A DNA stretch of 64,000 nucleotides. Origin: Nitrosopumilus zosterae. GTDB lineage: Archaea > Thermoproteota > Nitrososphaeria > Nitrososphaerales > Nitrosopumilaceae. The notes below the pieces were generated by a model. The model did no database searches, was not told the origin of the DNA, and saw only the letters and a list, made by a program, of their open reading frames with translations. Where the stretch lies: assembly GCF_025998175.1 (NCBI RefSeq), contig NZ_AP026695.1:994760-1058759 (forward strand), read 5' to 3'. Shown here one piece after another: positions 51,705 through 59,777 of the stretch; the stretch's first letter is position 1, and the number at the start of each line of letters is the position of its first letter. The position numbers were made by a program, and so were the translations under genes.

Positions 51705-51922
51705 TGATGTCTTTCAAACAAGGGTAAAATAACAAACCAAGTTGTTAAACCATTAAGAGTTACAACAGCACCATATACCATTATCATAAGACCCAATGCT
51801 TGTGGACTTTCACTTGCATAGGAATTGATTTCATTAAAGAGGATAGAAAATACAATATCTATAATCGCAGTAGTAATGACTAGAATTATTTGCTCTGGTG
51901 GATCAATGGGATTTTGACTCAT
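51701..51922 (-). CDS. Small two-span membrane protein
   Basis: From the ATG at 51922 (MSQNPIDPPEQIILVITTAI) the 73-residue protein has two spans (IILVITTAIIDIVFSILF and ALGLMIMVYGAVVTLNGLTT) and a basic end. The GTG at 51937 lies inside the inverted repeat copy 2, so I prefer the ATG. It ends four bases into the helicase gene on the other strand. It could be a holin-like or membrane anchor protein. Confidence 0.58.
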   Translation of the reverse strand: MSQNPIDPPEQIILVITTAIIDIVFSILFNEINSYASESPQALGLMIMVYGAVVTLNGLTTWFVILPLFERHH

Positions 51923-51928
51923 AGTGGT

Positions 51929-52009
51929 TCTTGACACTTTACTTGAAAACTTTCACGATATAGAATTTGATAACTAATTAAGGAAACTTTTTGACCAAAA
52001 GTGTCAAGA
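51929..52009. repeat. 82-bp inverted repeat, copy 2
   Basis: TCTTGACACTTT (51929-51940) and AAAGTGTCAAGA (51998-52009) repeat copy 1 at 48916-48997, with the same inner flank ACTTGAAAACTTTC and the same ACC before the right arm. As in copy 1 it lies just upstream of a reverse-strand gene start. Confidence 0.75.
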
Positions 52010-52111
52010 GGTTACTCCTTATACGCACACGTATGACACGCTACATAAATTGGTGATACCTATTCTTTGTTCCAGCTTAGTATGGAAATTGCAACAATTC
52101 CATCACGTTTT

Positions 52112-52173
52112 CATTCCTCAATTCCTTATGCCAACCCTATAGGGAAAATAGAGGAATTAAGGAAAAAGGAATG
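52112..52173. repeat. Nested palindrome in the element, origin-like
   Basis: CATTCCTCAATTCCTTA (52112-52128) is mirrored by TAAGGAAAAAGGAATG (52158-52173), with one gap or mismatch. Inside lies the perfect 10-bp palindrome CCCTATAGGG (52135-52144). The structure is in a gene-free stretch of about 250 bases between the membrane protein and the ATPase. It resembles a replication origin, packaging or nicking site, or a recombination site. Confidence 0.5.
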
Positions 52174-52251
52174 AATCTAGTCATGGATTTCCATCAAAAA
52201 TTCCTCGAAAACGACTGATTTTCCTTTAAAATTACGCCTAGTTTCACCCAA

Positions 52252-54012
52252 TTATGACAAATCGTCTTGATCAGACTGTTTTTTTTTCCAGTTGCCATAC
52301 CAGTTTGATAGTGCTTTTGGCGTTTTTTGTTCAAATTCCATGTTAGGAATAACACCCTCATTTTGCAACTGGGTCAATTCATCTTTAATCTGTGTCCAAT
52401 TCCAACCTTGTTTTCTATATCCATTAATTCTTTTGAAAATATCATCTTTGATTTTCTTCATATTTTTTGATGCGTCTTTTCTTTCCTTTTTTGATAATGC
52501 AGATTTTTCAATTGGTTTCTTTTCTTTGTTAATGGTCCATCTAATTCCAGTATACTGTAAGAAATCTTCTGTTGATTGTCGATGATGCCAGGATGGAAGA
52601 TTGACGGTAATTAATTTGATTTCTTGATTTTGCCATGTAACGTATGCCTTGTTATCAGGTAGTTCATCAACATATGGTCGTCTATCATCCAGATATTTTT
52701 TTAATTTTGAATGTTTTCTTTCAATAACTCGCAACTGTTCAATTTTTTCAATGAATTGTTTTTTGTAAACACGTCTTGCCAATCCTAATCTATCATATTC
52801 AACCTTTGAGAACAACCATGAAAAATTTTCACCAAGAATATTTCTAGAGCCTCTTTTAACAATTGTTAGATTTCCTTGTTTCTTAATTCCAGAATACAAA
52901 TCTTCTGGGTCTTGATAATCACACAACAACCATGTTTTAAAATGTCTAGCCTCTGGAACATATCCAAATACTGCCTTTTTTGATATCCCTGCATCTTTAT
53001 CACCGTGCAAATTACTGGATGGTGCAACAGAGCGAACCTCGTTAATTACAATAGCAACCTTATGCCATGCCTTTTGTTTTCTTGTCCAATACTTTCTAGG
53101 CTTTTTTACATCATGTTGTGTTAAAGGCATAAAATGGCCCGAATTAGTCATTAGATTAGGCATCATTTTGAATATCTCAGCTAATGTATAGAATTTGTCC
53201 ATTTCACCATCAAATAGGCTTGGATTCATTGAGACAATTCTGTGTTCTTTTCTAGAATCAAGAATTATTTTTGTAAATTCATCATGGAATTTTATTTTCC
53301 TATCAGCAGTTGTAGGGGTTGTAAAATACTGAACCTTGATTACTGGTTTTGGTCGGGCATATTCAGGAATTAGTAATTTTCCTTGTTTTAACAACTCTTT
53401 TTGAAAAGTTGTAATCTCACTGAAATATTCAGAATAATGCTTCAAATCGCTGAAATAGAACCCATTAAAGCGATCAAGGGATTCTTGGTCAAACTCTAGA
53501 TAATCAGGAACCGCAACAGTTATCGGAATTGCCCTATGACAATTACAATGAAGCAATTCTCTTTTGGACAGTTGTAATCCAAATTCAGTAAGTTTTAGTT
53601 GCGTTTCATCATAATGCTCAATTAAATTCTCTTCAAGCGCAATATCCTTGTATTGTTCATATTCATCTCCATACAGACCTTTTGATGCACATCTTTCTCT
53701 ATGATTTCCTTGATGTGTTTTGTCTGAAAATACATCAACAATTATTTTGAGTTTGTCATAATGATATTTGCAATTATTGTTGATTGCGTAGTATAGATTT
53801 TCTAGACTTCTTGCACCCCAAATATGTAAAATGGTGAAACCCTGATTGTATAATTTTTCAACAGTTTCATCAACCATCACAGATTTTCCCGAACCTCTCA
53901 TACCCTGATAGAACAGAATTTGGGGTTCATCAAAATTCAACCAATCCTTGGATGCATTTTTGATAGGTTTTCCATCTTTGAATGCAGGTACAAAATCATA
54001 TGTTTGAGACAA
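52252..54012 (-). CDS. P-loop ATPase of the element (HerA/FtsK-like or packaging type)
   Basis: The 586-residue protein has Walker A FYQGMRGSGKSVMVDE at residues 37-44 and a strand AIVINEVRSVAPSSN that would be the Walker B, with NE instead of DE. The middle has Cys/His residues (HCNCHRA). The last 80 residues are basic and wind-like (YRKQGWNWTQIKDELTQ), suggesting a DNA-binding end. Size and layout fit a translocase that moves DNA in packaging or transfer. I cannot choose between HerA/FtsK and viral packaging families. Confidence 0.68.
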   Translation of the reverse strand: MSQTYDFVPAFKDGKPIKNASKDWLNFDEPQILFYQGMRGSGKSVMVDETVEKLYNQGFTILHIWGARSLENLYYAINNNCKYHYDKLKIIVDVFSDKTHQGNHRERCASKGLYGDEYEQYKDIALEENLIEHYDETQLKLTEFGLQLSKRELLHCNCHRAIPITVAVPDYLEFDQESLDRFNGFYFSDLKHYSEYFSEITTFQKELLKQGKLLIPEYARPKPVIKVQYFTTPTTADRKIKFHDEFTKIILDSRKEHRIVSMNPSLFDGEMDKFYTLAEIFKMMPNLMTNSGHFMPLTQHDVKKPRKYWTRKQKAWHKVAIVINEVRSVAPSSNLHGDKDAGISKKAVFGYVPEARHFKTWLLCDYQDPEDLYSGIKKQGNLTIVKRGSRNILGENFSWLFSKVEYDRLGLARRVYKKQFIEKIEQLRVIERKHSKLKKYLDDRRPYVDELPDNKAYVTWQNQEIKLITVNLPSWHHRQSTEDFLQYTGIRWTINKEKKPIEKSALSKKERKDASKNMKKIKDDIFKRINGYRKQGWNWTQIKDELTQLQNEGVIPNMEFEQKTPKALSNWYGNWKKKQSDQDDLS

Positions 54013-54122
54013 TAATTATTTAAAATTAAAACAAGATATTAGATAGCACAGGCGACAAAAAATCAATATTACAATACAATAACCTCCCCTTTTAGCCTCA
54101 ATACTGTATAGTTTAGGATCTC

Positions 54123-54296
54123 ATGATTTGTAATATGCTAGGATGTAATTCAGAAGCATTTACCCAAGTAATGTTCTATTATTTTGAGGACAGTATGAAA
54201 AAACCATTCTGTAAAGAGATTATGAGATTTTGTATTAACCATGCTAAAATGATTTCAAAAGAGAATACATCAATTAGGATTCAAATTATGAATTGA
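54123..54296 (+). CDS. Cys-rich small protein (57 residues)
   Basis: The ATG frame reads MICNMLGCNSEAFTQ and has KKPFCKEIMRFCINHAK. Four Cys and one His in two clusters could bind zinc. Its stop overlaps a TTG start of a following frame. It lies divergent from the ATPase gene. Confidence 0.55.
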   Translation: MICNMLGCNSEAFTQVMFYYFEDSMKKPFCKEIMRFCINHAKMISKENTSIRIQIMN

Positions 54297-54463
54297 GAAA
54301 AGTTGAGATAGATATTAGAGATAGAGATTATCTAGACTTTTTGTCAATCTGTATTGAAGAAGAATTATCAGTTGAAGATAAACTCAAGAACATCATCAAA
54401 TATCATTTGATAATTTATAGGAACAAAACAAGAATAAAAAACAGAAAATTATTTGATTGCTAA
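54293..54463 (+). CDS. Small basic protein, RHH-like (56 residues)
   Basis: From a TTG overlapping the previous stop the frame reads MRKVEIDIRDRDYLDFLSIC followed by a helix VEDKLKNIIKYHLIIYRNKT and a basic tail. A strand then two helices suggests a ribbon-helix-helix regulator. Coupling to the upstream gene supports translation. Confidence 0.5.
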   Translation: MRKVEIDIRDRDYLDFLSICIEEELSVEDKLKNIIKYHLIIYRNKTRIKNRKLFDC

Positions 54464-54504
54464 TGTTGCATAACGGTTAAGTTCTAAAAAACATTAATTA
54501 CATT

Positions 54505-54873
54505 ATGACCGATTATAGAGCAATATTTGTAGCGATTGCAATGTTAGTTGTGTTTTTTGTGTTTGTAGTACCGCTATTATTAGAATCTGTTTCGAATATG
54601 AATAATCAAGAAATGGTAGAAAATCTAGAAGATAAATTGATTGAATATTGTGGACTATCAAACAAAGTATCAAAAATCTATGAAGTCTTAGAATCATTGA
54701 ATCTAGATACCCTGGATGAAAGAACCAAGCAAATCTACTGGGATTTAGGAAATGGTAATGAGGTGTCTAAATGTGATATGTTGTATTTCTACCAACAATT
54801 GAATGAAGATAACAAGAAAAAATTGAATTGGTTTGAATTTGCTTGTAATGTCAATGATTGTTTGAAGAAATAA
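54505..54873 (+). CDS. Membrane-anchored element protein (122 residues)
   Basis: One N-terminal span (AIFVAIAMLVVFFVFVVPLL) and a soluble helical part with two Cys pairs separated widely (YCGLSNK, SKCDMLY, ACNVNDCLKK). It is the last gene of the element before the right repeat. No family recognised. Confidence 0.6.
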   Translation: MTDYRAIFVAIAMLVVFFVFVVPLLLESVSNMNNQEMVENLEDKLIEYCGLSNKVSKIYEVLESLNLDTLDERTKQIYWDLGNGNEVSKCDMLYFYQQLNEDNKKKLNWFEFACNVNDCLKK

Positions 54874-54950
54874 TGAAAAATACCTTATCAGCAATTAGGC
54901 GTGGAATTTTAGTAATAGTATGAATTGCTGTATTGTCAACTTTAAGTAAC

Positions 54951-54961
54951 ATTAAATTCAC
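54951..54961 (+). repeat. Right candidate attachment repeat
   Basis: ATTAAATTCAC repeats 41150-41160 in the same orientation. It lies 78 bases after the last element gene and 59 bases before the next chromosomal gene at 55020. Confidence 0.35.
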
Positions 54962-55019
54962 TAACTTTCGGAACCAATATCTTAGCAATTTTAAAATTTA
55001 GAGAGAAAGTACCAATCTC

Positions 55020-55313
55020 ATGATTCAAAGAGAAGAACTTGAACAAATTTTGAATTTTGTAGCAAACAGATGGATTGAAACTACAAAAGATCCAAACAGT
55101 AAAGCTTTGGAAAATCTACCAAATGATTTTTGGATGAATTCAATTGGTGGAAAAACAGCAAAAAAAGGATTCTGGGTAACAACATTGATGTATACAGAAA
55201 ATGAAGATGATGCCGCATCTTTCAAAGAAGTGTTGCTAAGATGGCAAGCAAAAGGCCAAGACAAAAATAGAGACAAAGGTCCCGATCTAATTCAAATTGG
55301 AAAAAAGAAATAG
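55020..55313 (+). CDS. Hypothetical protein (97 residues)
   Basis: A soluble protein starting MIQREELEQILNFVANRWIE and rich in Lys at its end. I do not recognise it. It is the first gene outside the element and lies 11 bases before the ThyX-like gene, so an operon with it is likely. Confidence 0.65.
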   Translation: MIQREELEQILNFVANRWIETTKDPNSKALENLPNDFWMNSIGGKTAKKGFWVTTLMYTENEDDAASFKEVLLRWQAKGQDKNRDKGPDLIQIGKKK

Positions 55314-55324
55314 ACTATTAATAA

Positions 55325-56962
55325 TTGATTTTCCAGATATGTGTGTTGTCAGAATTTTCAACCAATGAAAAAAAGATTTTAGCAGATCACTTTTCAAATA
55401 CAGAAGGAAATGTCTTTGCAATAATTACACCGCGACAAGTAGATCGTGGAGCTTTGATGTCAAGATACAGCAGAACTGACAAAAGTATGAGAAGAATATT
55501 TCTTGATGAGTTTTTAAAAAATAAAAATAGAGGAGAAGAATTTTACAATCGAGTTCTTTTAGAGTATGGCGATGATTCTGTTGCAGAATTAGGAGAAGCA
55601 CAAATTGCAATTGAAGGATTGACAAATATCGCAGTAAAAAAAATAGAAGACAGAAGAATAGGATTATCATATTTAGAAAAATCATCAAGATATGTAGCAT
55701 GGAACAAAAAAGAAAAAGGAAAATACAGATTTTATAGAGATCCTGAAATTACGAAATCAAAATTTGCAGATATGTATGAAGAAACATGTAATTTTTCTTT
55801 TGATGTTTATTCAAAAAATATAGAGCCAATGATAAATTATATCAGAGAAAAATACCCCATTGAAAAATATAGTTTCAAAGACTCAGCAGATGGAAAAGAA
55901 AAATTATTTCCCAAGTTGAAAAATGAATCAGACATAAGATCAGCACATATGATTTACAGAGGTTCAACCAAAGCTAAAGCATTAGATATTCTCAGAGGGT
56001 TACTACCGGCATCAACTTTGACTAATGTTGGAATCACAGGAAATGGACGAGCTTTCGAGTATCTTCTTACAGTTTTAGGCTCATCTGAATTAAAAGAAGA
56101 ACAAGATCTGGCATCAAAAATCAAAAAAGAGTTGGATACAACGATAAAATCATTTGTTAGACGAGCAGATGACAAATACGGAAAAGCATTCCAAAAATAT
56201 CTCAAAGACATCAAAAACAAATCCAAAGCAATTGCAAAAACAAAAATTAAATCAAATCCAACATTAGGAATAAGAACACAACTTGTAGATTATGAATCCG
56301 AGAAAAATGCAATAGATAAAATCATCACAGGCATAATTTATGAGCAATCTCCAAGTACTTCATATCAAAATATATCTCATCAGGTAAAGAAAATTTCTAA
56401 ACAAAATAAAATCAAAATTATTGAGGAATTCACAAAACTTAGAAAAAATAGGAGACATAGGCCGTCACGAGCATTTGAAACAGTTTATTATACTTTTGAT
56501 TTGTGTAACAATTTTGGAATGTTCAGGGATTTTCACAGACACAGAACACTGACTTTAGAGAGGCAGTTACTTACAACAGATCATGGTTACAGCATTCCAG
56601 ATGAGATCAAAATTCTTGGAGTTGAAAAAGACTTTAGAGACTGTATGAAGAAAACGAAAGAGACCTTTGATAAAATCAGAACAAGATATCCAGAACAGGG
56701 ACAATATGTTGTAAACTTTGCATATAATTATCCATATTTTATGAAATTCAATCTTAGAGAAGCATGTCACTTAATCGAACTAAGAACAGTTCCACAAGGA
56801 CATATAGATTACAGACGCGTAGCACAACAAATGTTTCATGAGATCAATAAAGTACATCCAAGCTTAAGCAAAATTATGAAATTTGTAGATTTGAAAGAAT
56901 ATGATTTAGAAAGATTTGAATCAGAAAAAAGAACGGAAGAAAAACGAAAGCAAATTAAATAA
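55325..56962 (+). CDS. ThyX-like double-domain protein
   Basis: The 545-residue protein carries a ThyX (flavin-dependent thymidylate synthase) related fold twice. The first half has [20 protein letters not shown] and [15 protein letters not shown]; the second has [18 protein letters not shown], where ThyX has RHRxxSxNExS, and [20 protein letters not shown]. The substitution of the Ser/Asn/Glu in the motif suggests lost or altered catalysis. Canonical ThyX is about 220 residues. It may start at GTG 55343 (MLSEFSTNE) rather than the TTG at 55325. Confidence 0.75.
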   Translation: MIFQICVLSEFSTNEKKILADHFSNTEGNVFAIITPRQVDRGALMSRYSRTDKSMRRIFLDEFLKNKNRGEEFYNRVLLEYGDDSVAELGEAQIAIEGLTNIAVKKIEDRRIGLSYLEKSSRYVAWNKKEKGKYRFYRDPEITKSKFADMYEETCNFSFDVYSKNIEPMINYIREKYPIEKYSFKDSADGKEKLFPKLKNESDIRSAHMIYRGSTKAKALDILRGLLPASTLTNVGITGNGRAFEYLLTVLGSSELKEEQDLASKIKKELDTTIKSFVRRADDKYGKAFQKYLKDIKNKSKAIAKTKIKSNPTLGIRTQLVDYESEKNAIDKIITGIIYEQSPSTSYQNISHQVKKISKQNKIKIIEEFTKLRKNRRHRPSRAFETVYYTFDLCNNFGMFRDFHRHRTLTLERQLLTTDHGYSIPDEIKILGVEKDFRDCMKKTKETFDKIRTRYPEQGQYVVNFAYNYPYFMKFNLREACHLIELRTVPQGHIDYRRVAQQMFHEINKVHPSLSKIMKFVDLKEYDLERFESEKRTEEKRKQIK

Positions 56963-57001
56963 TAGAACAATATTCTAATATAGAAAAAAATAACATAATT
57001 C

Positions 57002-57397
57002 ATGACAAAAAAAGTTACTGAAAATCCTGAAGAATGGAAAGAAAAATTAACACCGGAACAGTATGAAATTTGTATCAATCACGGCACAGAACCACCATTT
57101 TCTGGAAAATACAATAATTCCAAGATTGAAGGATATTTCAGATGTGTTTGTTGTGGAGAAGATCTTTTTTCCTCAGATGCAAAATTTGATTCAGGTTCAG
57201 GATGGCCTAGTTTTTGGAAACCAGTGGCAGAAGAGAAGATAGAGTATGTTTCAGATACAGATTACGGAATGATCAGGACTGAGGTAAATTGTAAAAATTG
57301 TGGTTCCCATCTTGGTCATGTTTTTGATGACGGTCCAAAGCCTACAAACCAAAGATATTGTATTAATTCAGTTTCATTAAAACACGAAAAAGACTGA
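57002..57397 (+). CDS. msrB: Peptide methionine-R-sulfoxide reductase (MsrB)
   Basis: The 131-residue enzyme repairs oxidised methionine. It has the two zinc pairs CVCCGEDLFSS and NCKNCGSHLGHVFDDG, the substrate-pocket SGSGWPSFWKPV, and the catalytic Cys in RYCINSVSL. The sequence fits the full family length. A resolving Cys at the usual position is not obvious, so reduction may rely on other thiols. Confidence 0.93.
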   Translation: MTKKVTENPEEWKEKLTPEQYEICINHGTEPPFSGKYNNSKIEGYFRCVCCGEDLFSSDAKFDSGSGWPSFWKPVAEEKIEYVSDTDYGMIRTEVNCKNCGSHLGHVFDDGPKPTNQRYCINSVSLKHEKD

Positions 57398-57477
57398 GAA
57401 TCAATAATGGATTCACCAACGATGATGTATTTTTTGAACAAACAATGTATTATGAGTATAGCACATTATGAAATATT

Positions 57478-57567
57478 ATGAAAGATCTAAAATGTGAACA
57501 TCATTGGACATCAAATGGATCATATTTCTGCATCCATTGTGGTGCAGACATTAGCAAAAGAACATAG
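57478..57567 (+). CDS. Zinc-ribbon microprotein (29 residues)
   Basis: The ATG frame reads MKDLKCEHHWTSNGSYFCIH then CGADISKRT. C-x-H-H and CxxC give a minimal metal site: the second half (FCIHCGADI) is a zinc-ribbon knuckle. Very short, but the pattern recurs in the other microproteins of the window. Confidence 0.5.
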   Translation: MKDLKCEHHWTSNGSYFCIHCGADISKRT

Positions 57568-57800
57568 ATCAGTTAAACAAAATTCTGAAAACACTGATTA
57601 TCGATACACATCATTTTAGCCATGAATTTGATTAAAAATAACAAGAAATGGACTAAGAATATTTATGAAAGCAACCAGTCAATCCACACTATGATACTAA
57701 TTCATCATAACACGAAATATTTAGAATCAGATACAGCCATTGATAGTGATTCCAGCAATAACAAGAACTTCAAATATGTAACAAAAAGGAAGGAAAGGAT

Positions 57801-58811
57801 TTGAGAATAATCTTATGTGGATTCGGTGTTGTTGGACAAAGTTTACTGAAATTATTTGAGTCAAGATCTGAAGACCTTTATGCGAAATATGGATTAAAAC
57901 CAAGAGTTGTAGGAGTTTTTGACAGCAAAGGAAGCGCAGTTGATTCATCAGGATTAGAATTCAACAAACTGATGGACGTAAAGAAAAAATTTGGTACGGT
58001 GAAAAATTATTCTGATAAAAAAAATTCAATGTCAGGTATAGAAATGCTAAAAAATGTTGAGGCAGATGTTCTAATTGAGACTACCGCTAGTAATTATAAA
58101 GATGCCGAGCCTGGAATGACTCACATCATTACTGCTATGAAAAAAAGAATGCATGTAATTTCAGTCAACAAAGGACCGCTTGCATTAGCTTTTCCATCTT
58201 TGTTGGAACTTGCAGCATACAATCAAGTAATGTTCAAGTTTAGCGGGACAGTCGGAGGCGGAACGCCAATTTTGGATTACGCCAAAAAAAGCCTCAGAGG
58301 TGAAAGAATTACTTCTTTTGCAGGAATCTTAAACGGAACAACAAATTATATTTTGACAAATATGGCCACGGGCATGTCATTTGAGGAAGCACTAAAGGAT
58401 GCAAAAAATAAAGGATATGTGGAAGCCGATGAATCTTTGGATTTGGATGGTTTGGATGCTGCAGCCAAATTAGTAATTCTTGCAAACTGGATAATGGGGA
58501 TGAAAGTAACATTACCAGACATCAATTGCACAGGTATACGAAATGTCACAACTGAGGATATTAAAAAAGCAGAAAAAAATAACTGCTCTGTCAAACTCAT
58601 CGCATCTTGCAACAAAGAACTTGTTGTAGGTCCTAAAGAGATATCGAAAGATGATCCGCTTTGTGTCAATGGAACACTAAATGCAATTGCGTTTACATCG
58701 GAACACTCAGGCACGCAGACAATTATTGGCAGAGGTGCAGGAGGCATGGAAACTGCCAGTTCCATTTTAAGAGATTTGTTAGACATCAGACAAGAGATTG
58801 CAAGAACTTGA
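57801..58811 (+). CDS. hom: Homoserine dehydrogenase
   Basis: The 336-residue enzyme has the NAD(P) motif IILCGFGVVGQSLLKLFE at the N-terminus, VISVNKGPLAL, GGGTPILDYAKKSLRGERI and the family signature YVEADESLDLDGLDAAAKLVILANW. It reduces aspartate semialdehyde to homoserine on the way to threonine and methionine. There is no aspartokinase or ACT domain. The start is a TTG. The next gene starts in overlap with its stop. Confidence 0.92.
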   Translation: MRIILCGFGVVGQSLLKLFESRSEDLYAKYGLKPRVVGVFDSKGSAVDSSGLEFNKLMDVKKKFGTVKNYSDKKNSMSGIEMLKNVEADVLIETTASNYKDAEPGMTHIITAMKKRMHVISVNKGPLALAFPSLLELAAYNQVMFKFSGTVGGGTPILDYAKKSLRGERITSFAGILNGTTNYILTNMATGMSFEEALKDAKNKGYVEADESLDLDGLDAAAKLVILANWIMGMKVTLPDINCTGIRNVTTEDIKKAEKNNCSVKLIASCNKELVVGPKEISKDDPLCVNGTLNAIAFTSEHSGTQTIIGRGAGGMETASSILRDLLDIRQEIART

Positions 58812-59284
58812 AATCAAATCTAATTTCAAAAAGCGAGACTTCCACACTCCTTAAAACAGTCTCAGAAAAATGGGGAATTGAGTTTCCCAAAATAAAAAAT
58901 CTCAAAGTACATCAAATTTTGGATGATGCACAAATAATCACAGGCGAGGGGATTAAAATATTGAAGATCAACGAAGATTATCTTCCATTTTTGTCAGAAA
59001 CTAAAATGTTGGAAAAATTTCCAAATGTTACGGTAGATATGGGAGCGATAAAATTCATGTGTAAAGGAGCAAACGTAATGAGGCCAGGAATTAAAAAATA
59101 TACAGAGTTTGAAAAAGATCAACTAGTTTGCATTGTAGAAGAATCTCAACACAAATTTTTAGCGGTTGGAAAGGCACTGGTGGCAAGTTCAGAGTTGGAG
59201 ATTATGAAAAAAGGCGAAGTAATTAAAAACATCCATTATATTTCAGACAAGTTTTGGGAAACTGGAAAAATAATTTACGATTAA
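58808..59284 (+). CDS. PUA-domain RNA-binding protein
   Basis: From a TTG that overlaps the hom stop the protein has about 158 residues. The C-terminal half is a PUA domain: VDMGAIKFMCKGANVMRPGI, TEFEKDQLVCIVEESQHKFL and AVGKALVASSELE. The N-terminus resembles the pre-PUA region of archaeal MCT-1-type proteins. PUA domains bind structured RNA; a ribosome-linked role is inferred. Confidence 0.8.
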   Translation: MKSNLISKSETSTLLKTVSEKWGIEFPKIKNLKVHQILDDAQIITGEGIKILKINEDYLPFLSETKMLEKFPNVTVDMGAIKFMCKGANVMRPGIKKYTEFEKDQLVCIVEESQHKFLAVGKALVASSELEIMKKGEVIKNIHYISDKFWETGKIIYD

Positions 59285-59751
59285 ATTAAACATTTGAGTT
59301 TCTGAACAAACTCTTGTAATTTTTCAATGTGTGTTCCTTCCCAATAGATTTTATCACACACACCACATTTCCAAAATTTATCATGATAGTCTAAAATTCG
59401 TTTTGGAATTTTGTTTTGAATTTCAGATTTTTTAATTTGAAAAGTTTGAAAATTGCATTTGGTACATCTTGCTAAATCACCTGAAATTTTATTAATTTCC
59501 AAATTTGTTGTTTTTAAAATTTCTTTAAATTGTTCAATTTCGTCTTCTGTAGTGATACCGATAAATTGAATACCTTTCTTTTTTGCACGTCTGATTAGAC
59601 ATTCATCTTTGGATATTATTGTTCTGTTCTCATTTTTAGCTTTTTCTAATAGTTCATGATCATCAATGTCAGAAAAGTATTCAGTATCATATCCAAACAG
59701 TCTTAATTTTCTGGCAATATTGCCAAGCATTGCATCAACAAGAAATAACAT
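59281..59751 (-). CDS. Mut7-C RNase-domain protein
   Basis: The 156-residue protein has the PIN-like Mut7-C core: FLVDAMLGNIARKLRLFGYD, ENRTIISKDECLIRRAKKKG, and a C-terminal zinc ribbon CTKCNFQTFQIK and WKCGVCDKIYWEGTH. The Asp residues of DAML and SKDE are the likely metal ligands. It is predicted to cleave RNA; no target is known. Confidence 0.82.
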   Translation of the reverse strand: MLFLVDAMLGNIARKLRLFGYDTEYFSDIDDHELLEKAKNENRTIISKDECLIRRAKKKGIQFIGITTEDEIEQFKEILKTTNLEINKISGDLARCTKCNFQTFQIKKSEIQNKIPKRILDYHDKFWKCGVCDKIYWEGTHIEKLQEFVQKLKCLI

Positions 59752-59777
59752 ATGTCAGTTTTATCAAAAATACAGAA

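Larger units (their letters stand above)
41150..54961. mobile_element. Integrated element with tyrosine recombinase, SF3 helicase and P-loop ATPase
   Basis: About 13.8 kb between cdvA and the gene at 55020 carries an integrase at its left end, replication-type genes, RHH and zinc-finger microproteins, a P-loop ATPase and a defence-like block, all absent from the surrounding housekeeping context. The direct repeat ATTAAATTCAC (41150-41160 and 54951-54961, plus further matches beside it) sits just outside the outermost genes and is the proposed attachment site. It carries no gene that I recognise as capsid or tail. Plasmid-like or virus-like element are both possible. Confidence 0.75.

Noticed and set aside
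41150-54961. A CRISPR array in or near the element
   Set aside because: No array of regularly spaced direct repeats of 24-37 bases was seen; the repeats present are few, unevenly spaced and palindromic.
54900-55019. A tRNA as the element's attachment site
   Set aside because: Neither end shows a T-loop or acceptor pairing, so the integrase appears to use a non-tRNA site.
57622-57804. A 60-codon frame before homoserine dehydrogenase
   Set aside because: Composition is AT-driven (Asn, Lys, Ser) and it overlaps the hom start; I see no conserved pattern.
58661-58807. A longer 5' extension of the PUA gene inside hom
   Set aside because: It overlaps hom by 150 bases in another frame and reads as Cys/Arg-rich antisense-like sequence; the TTG at 58808 in stop-start overlap is the better start.
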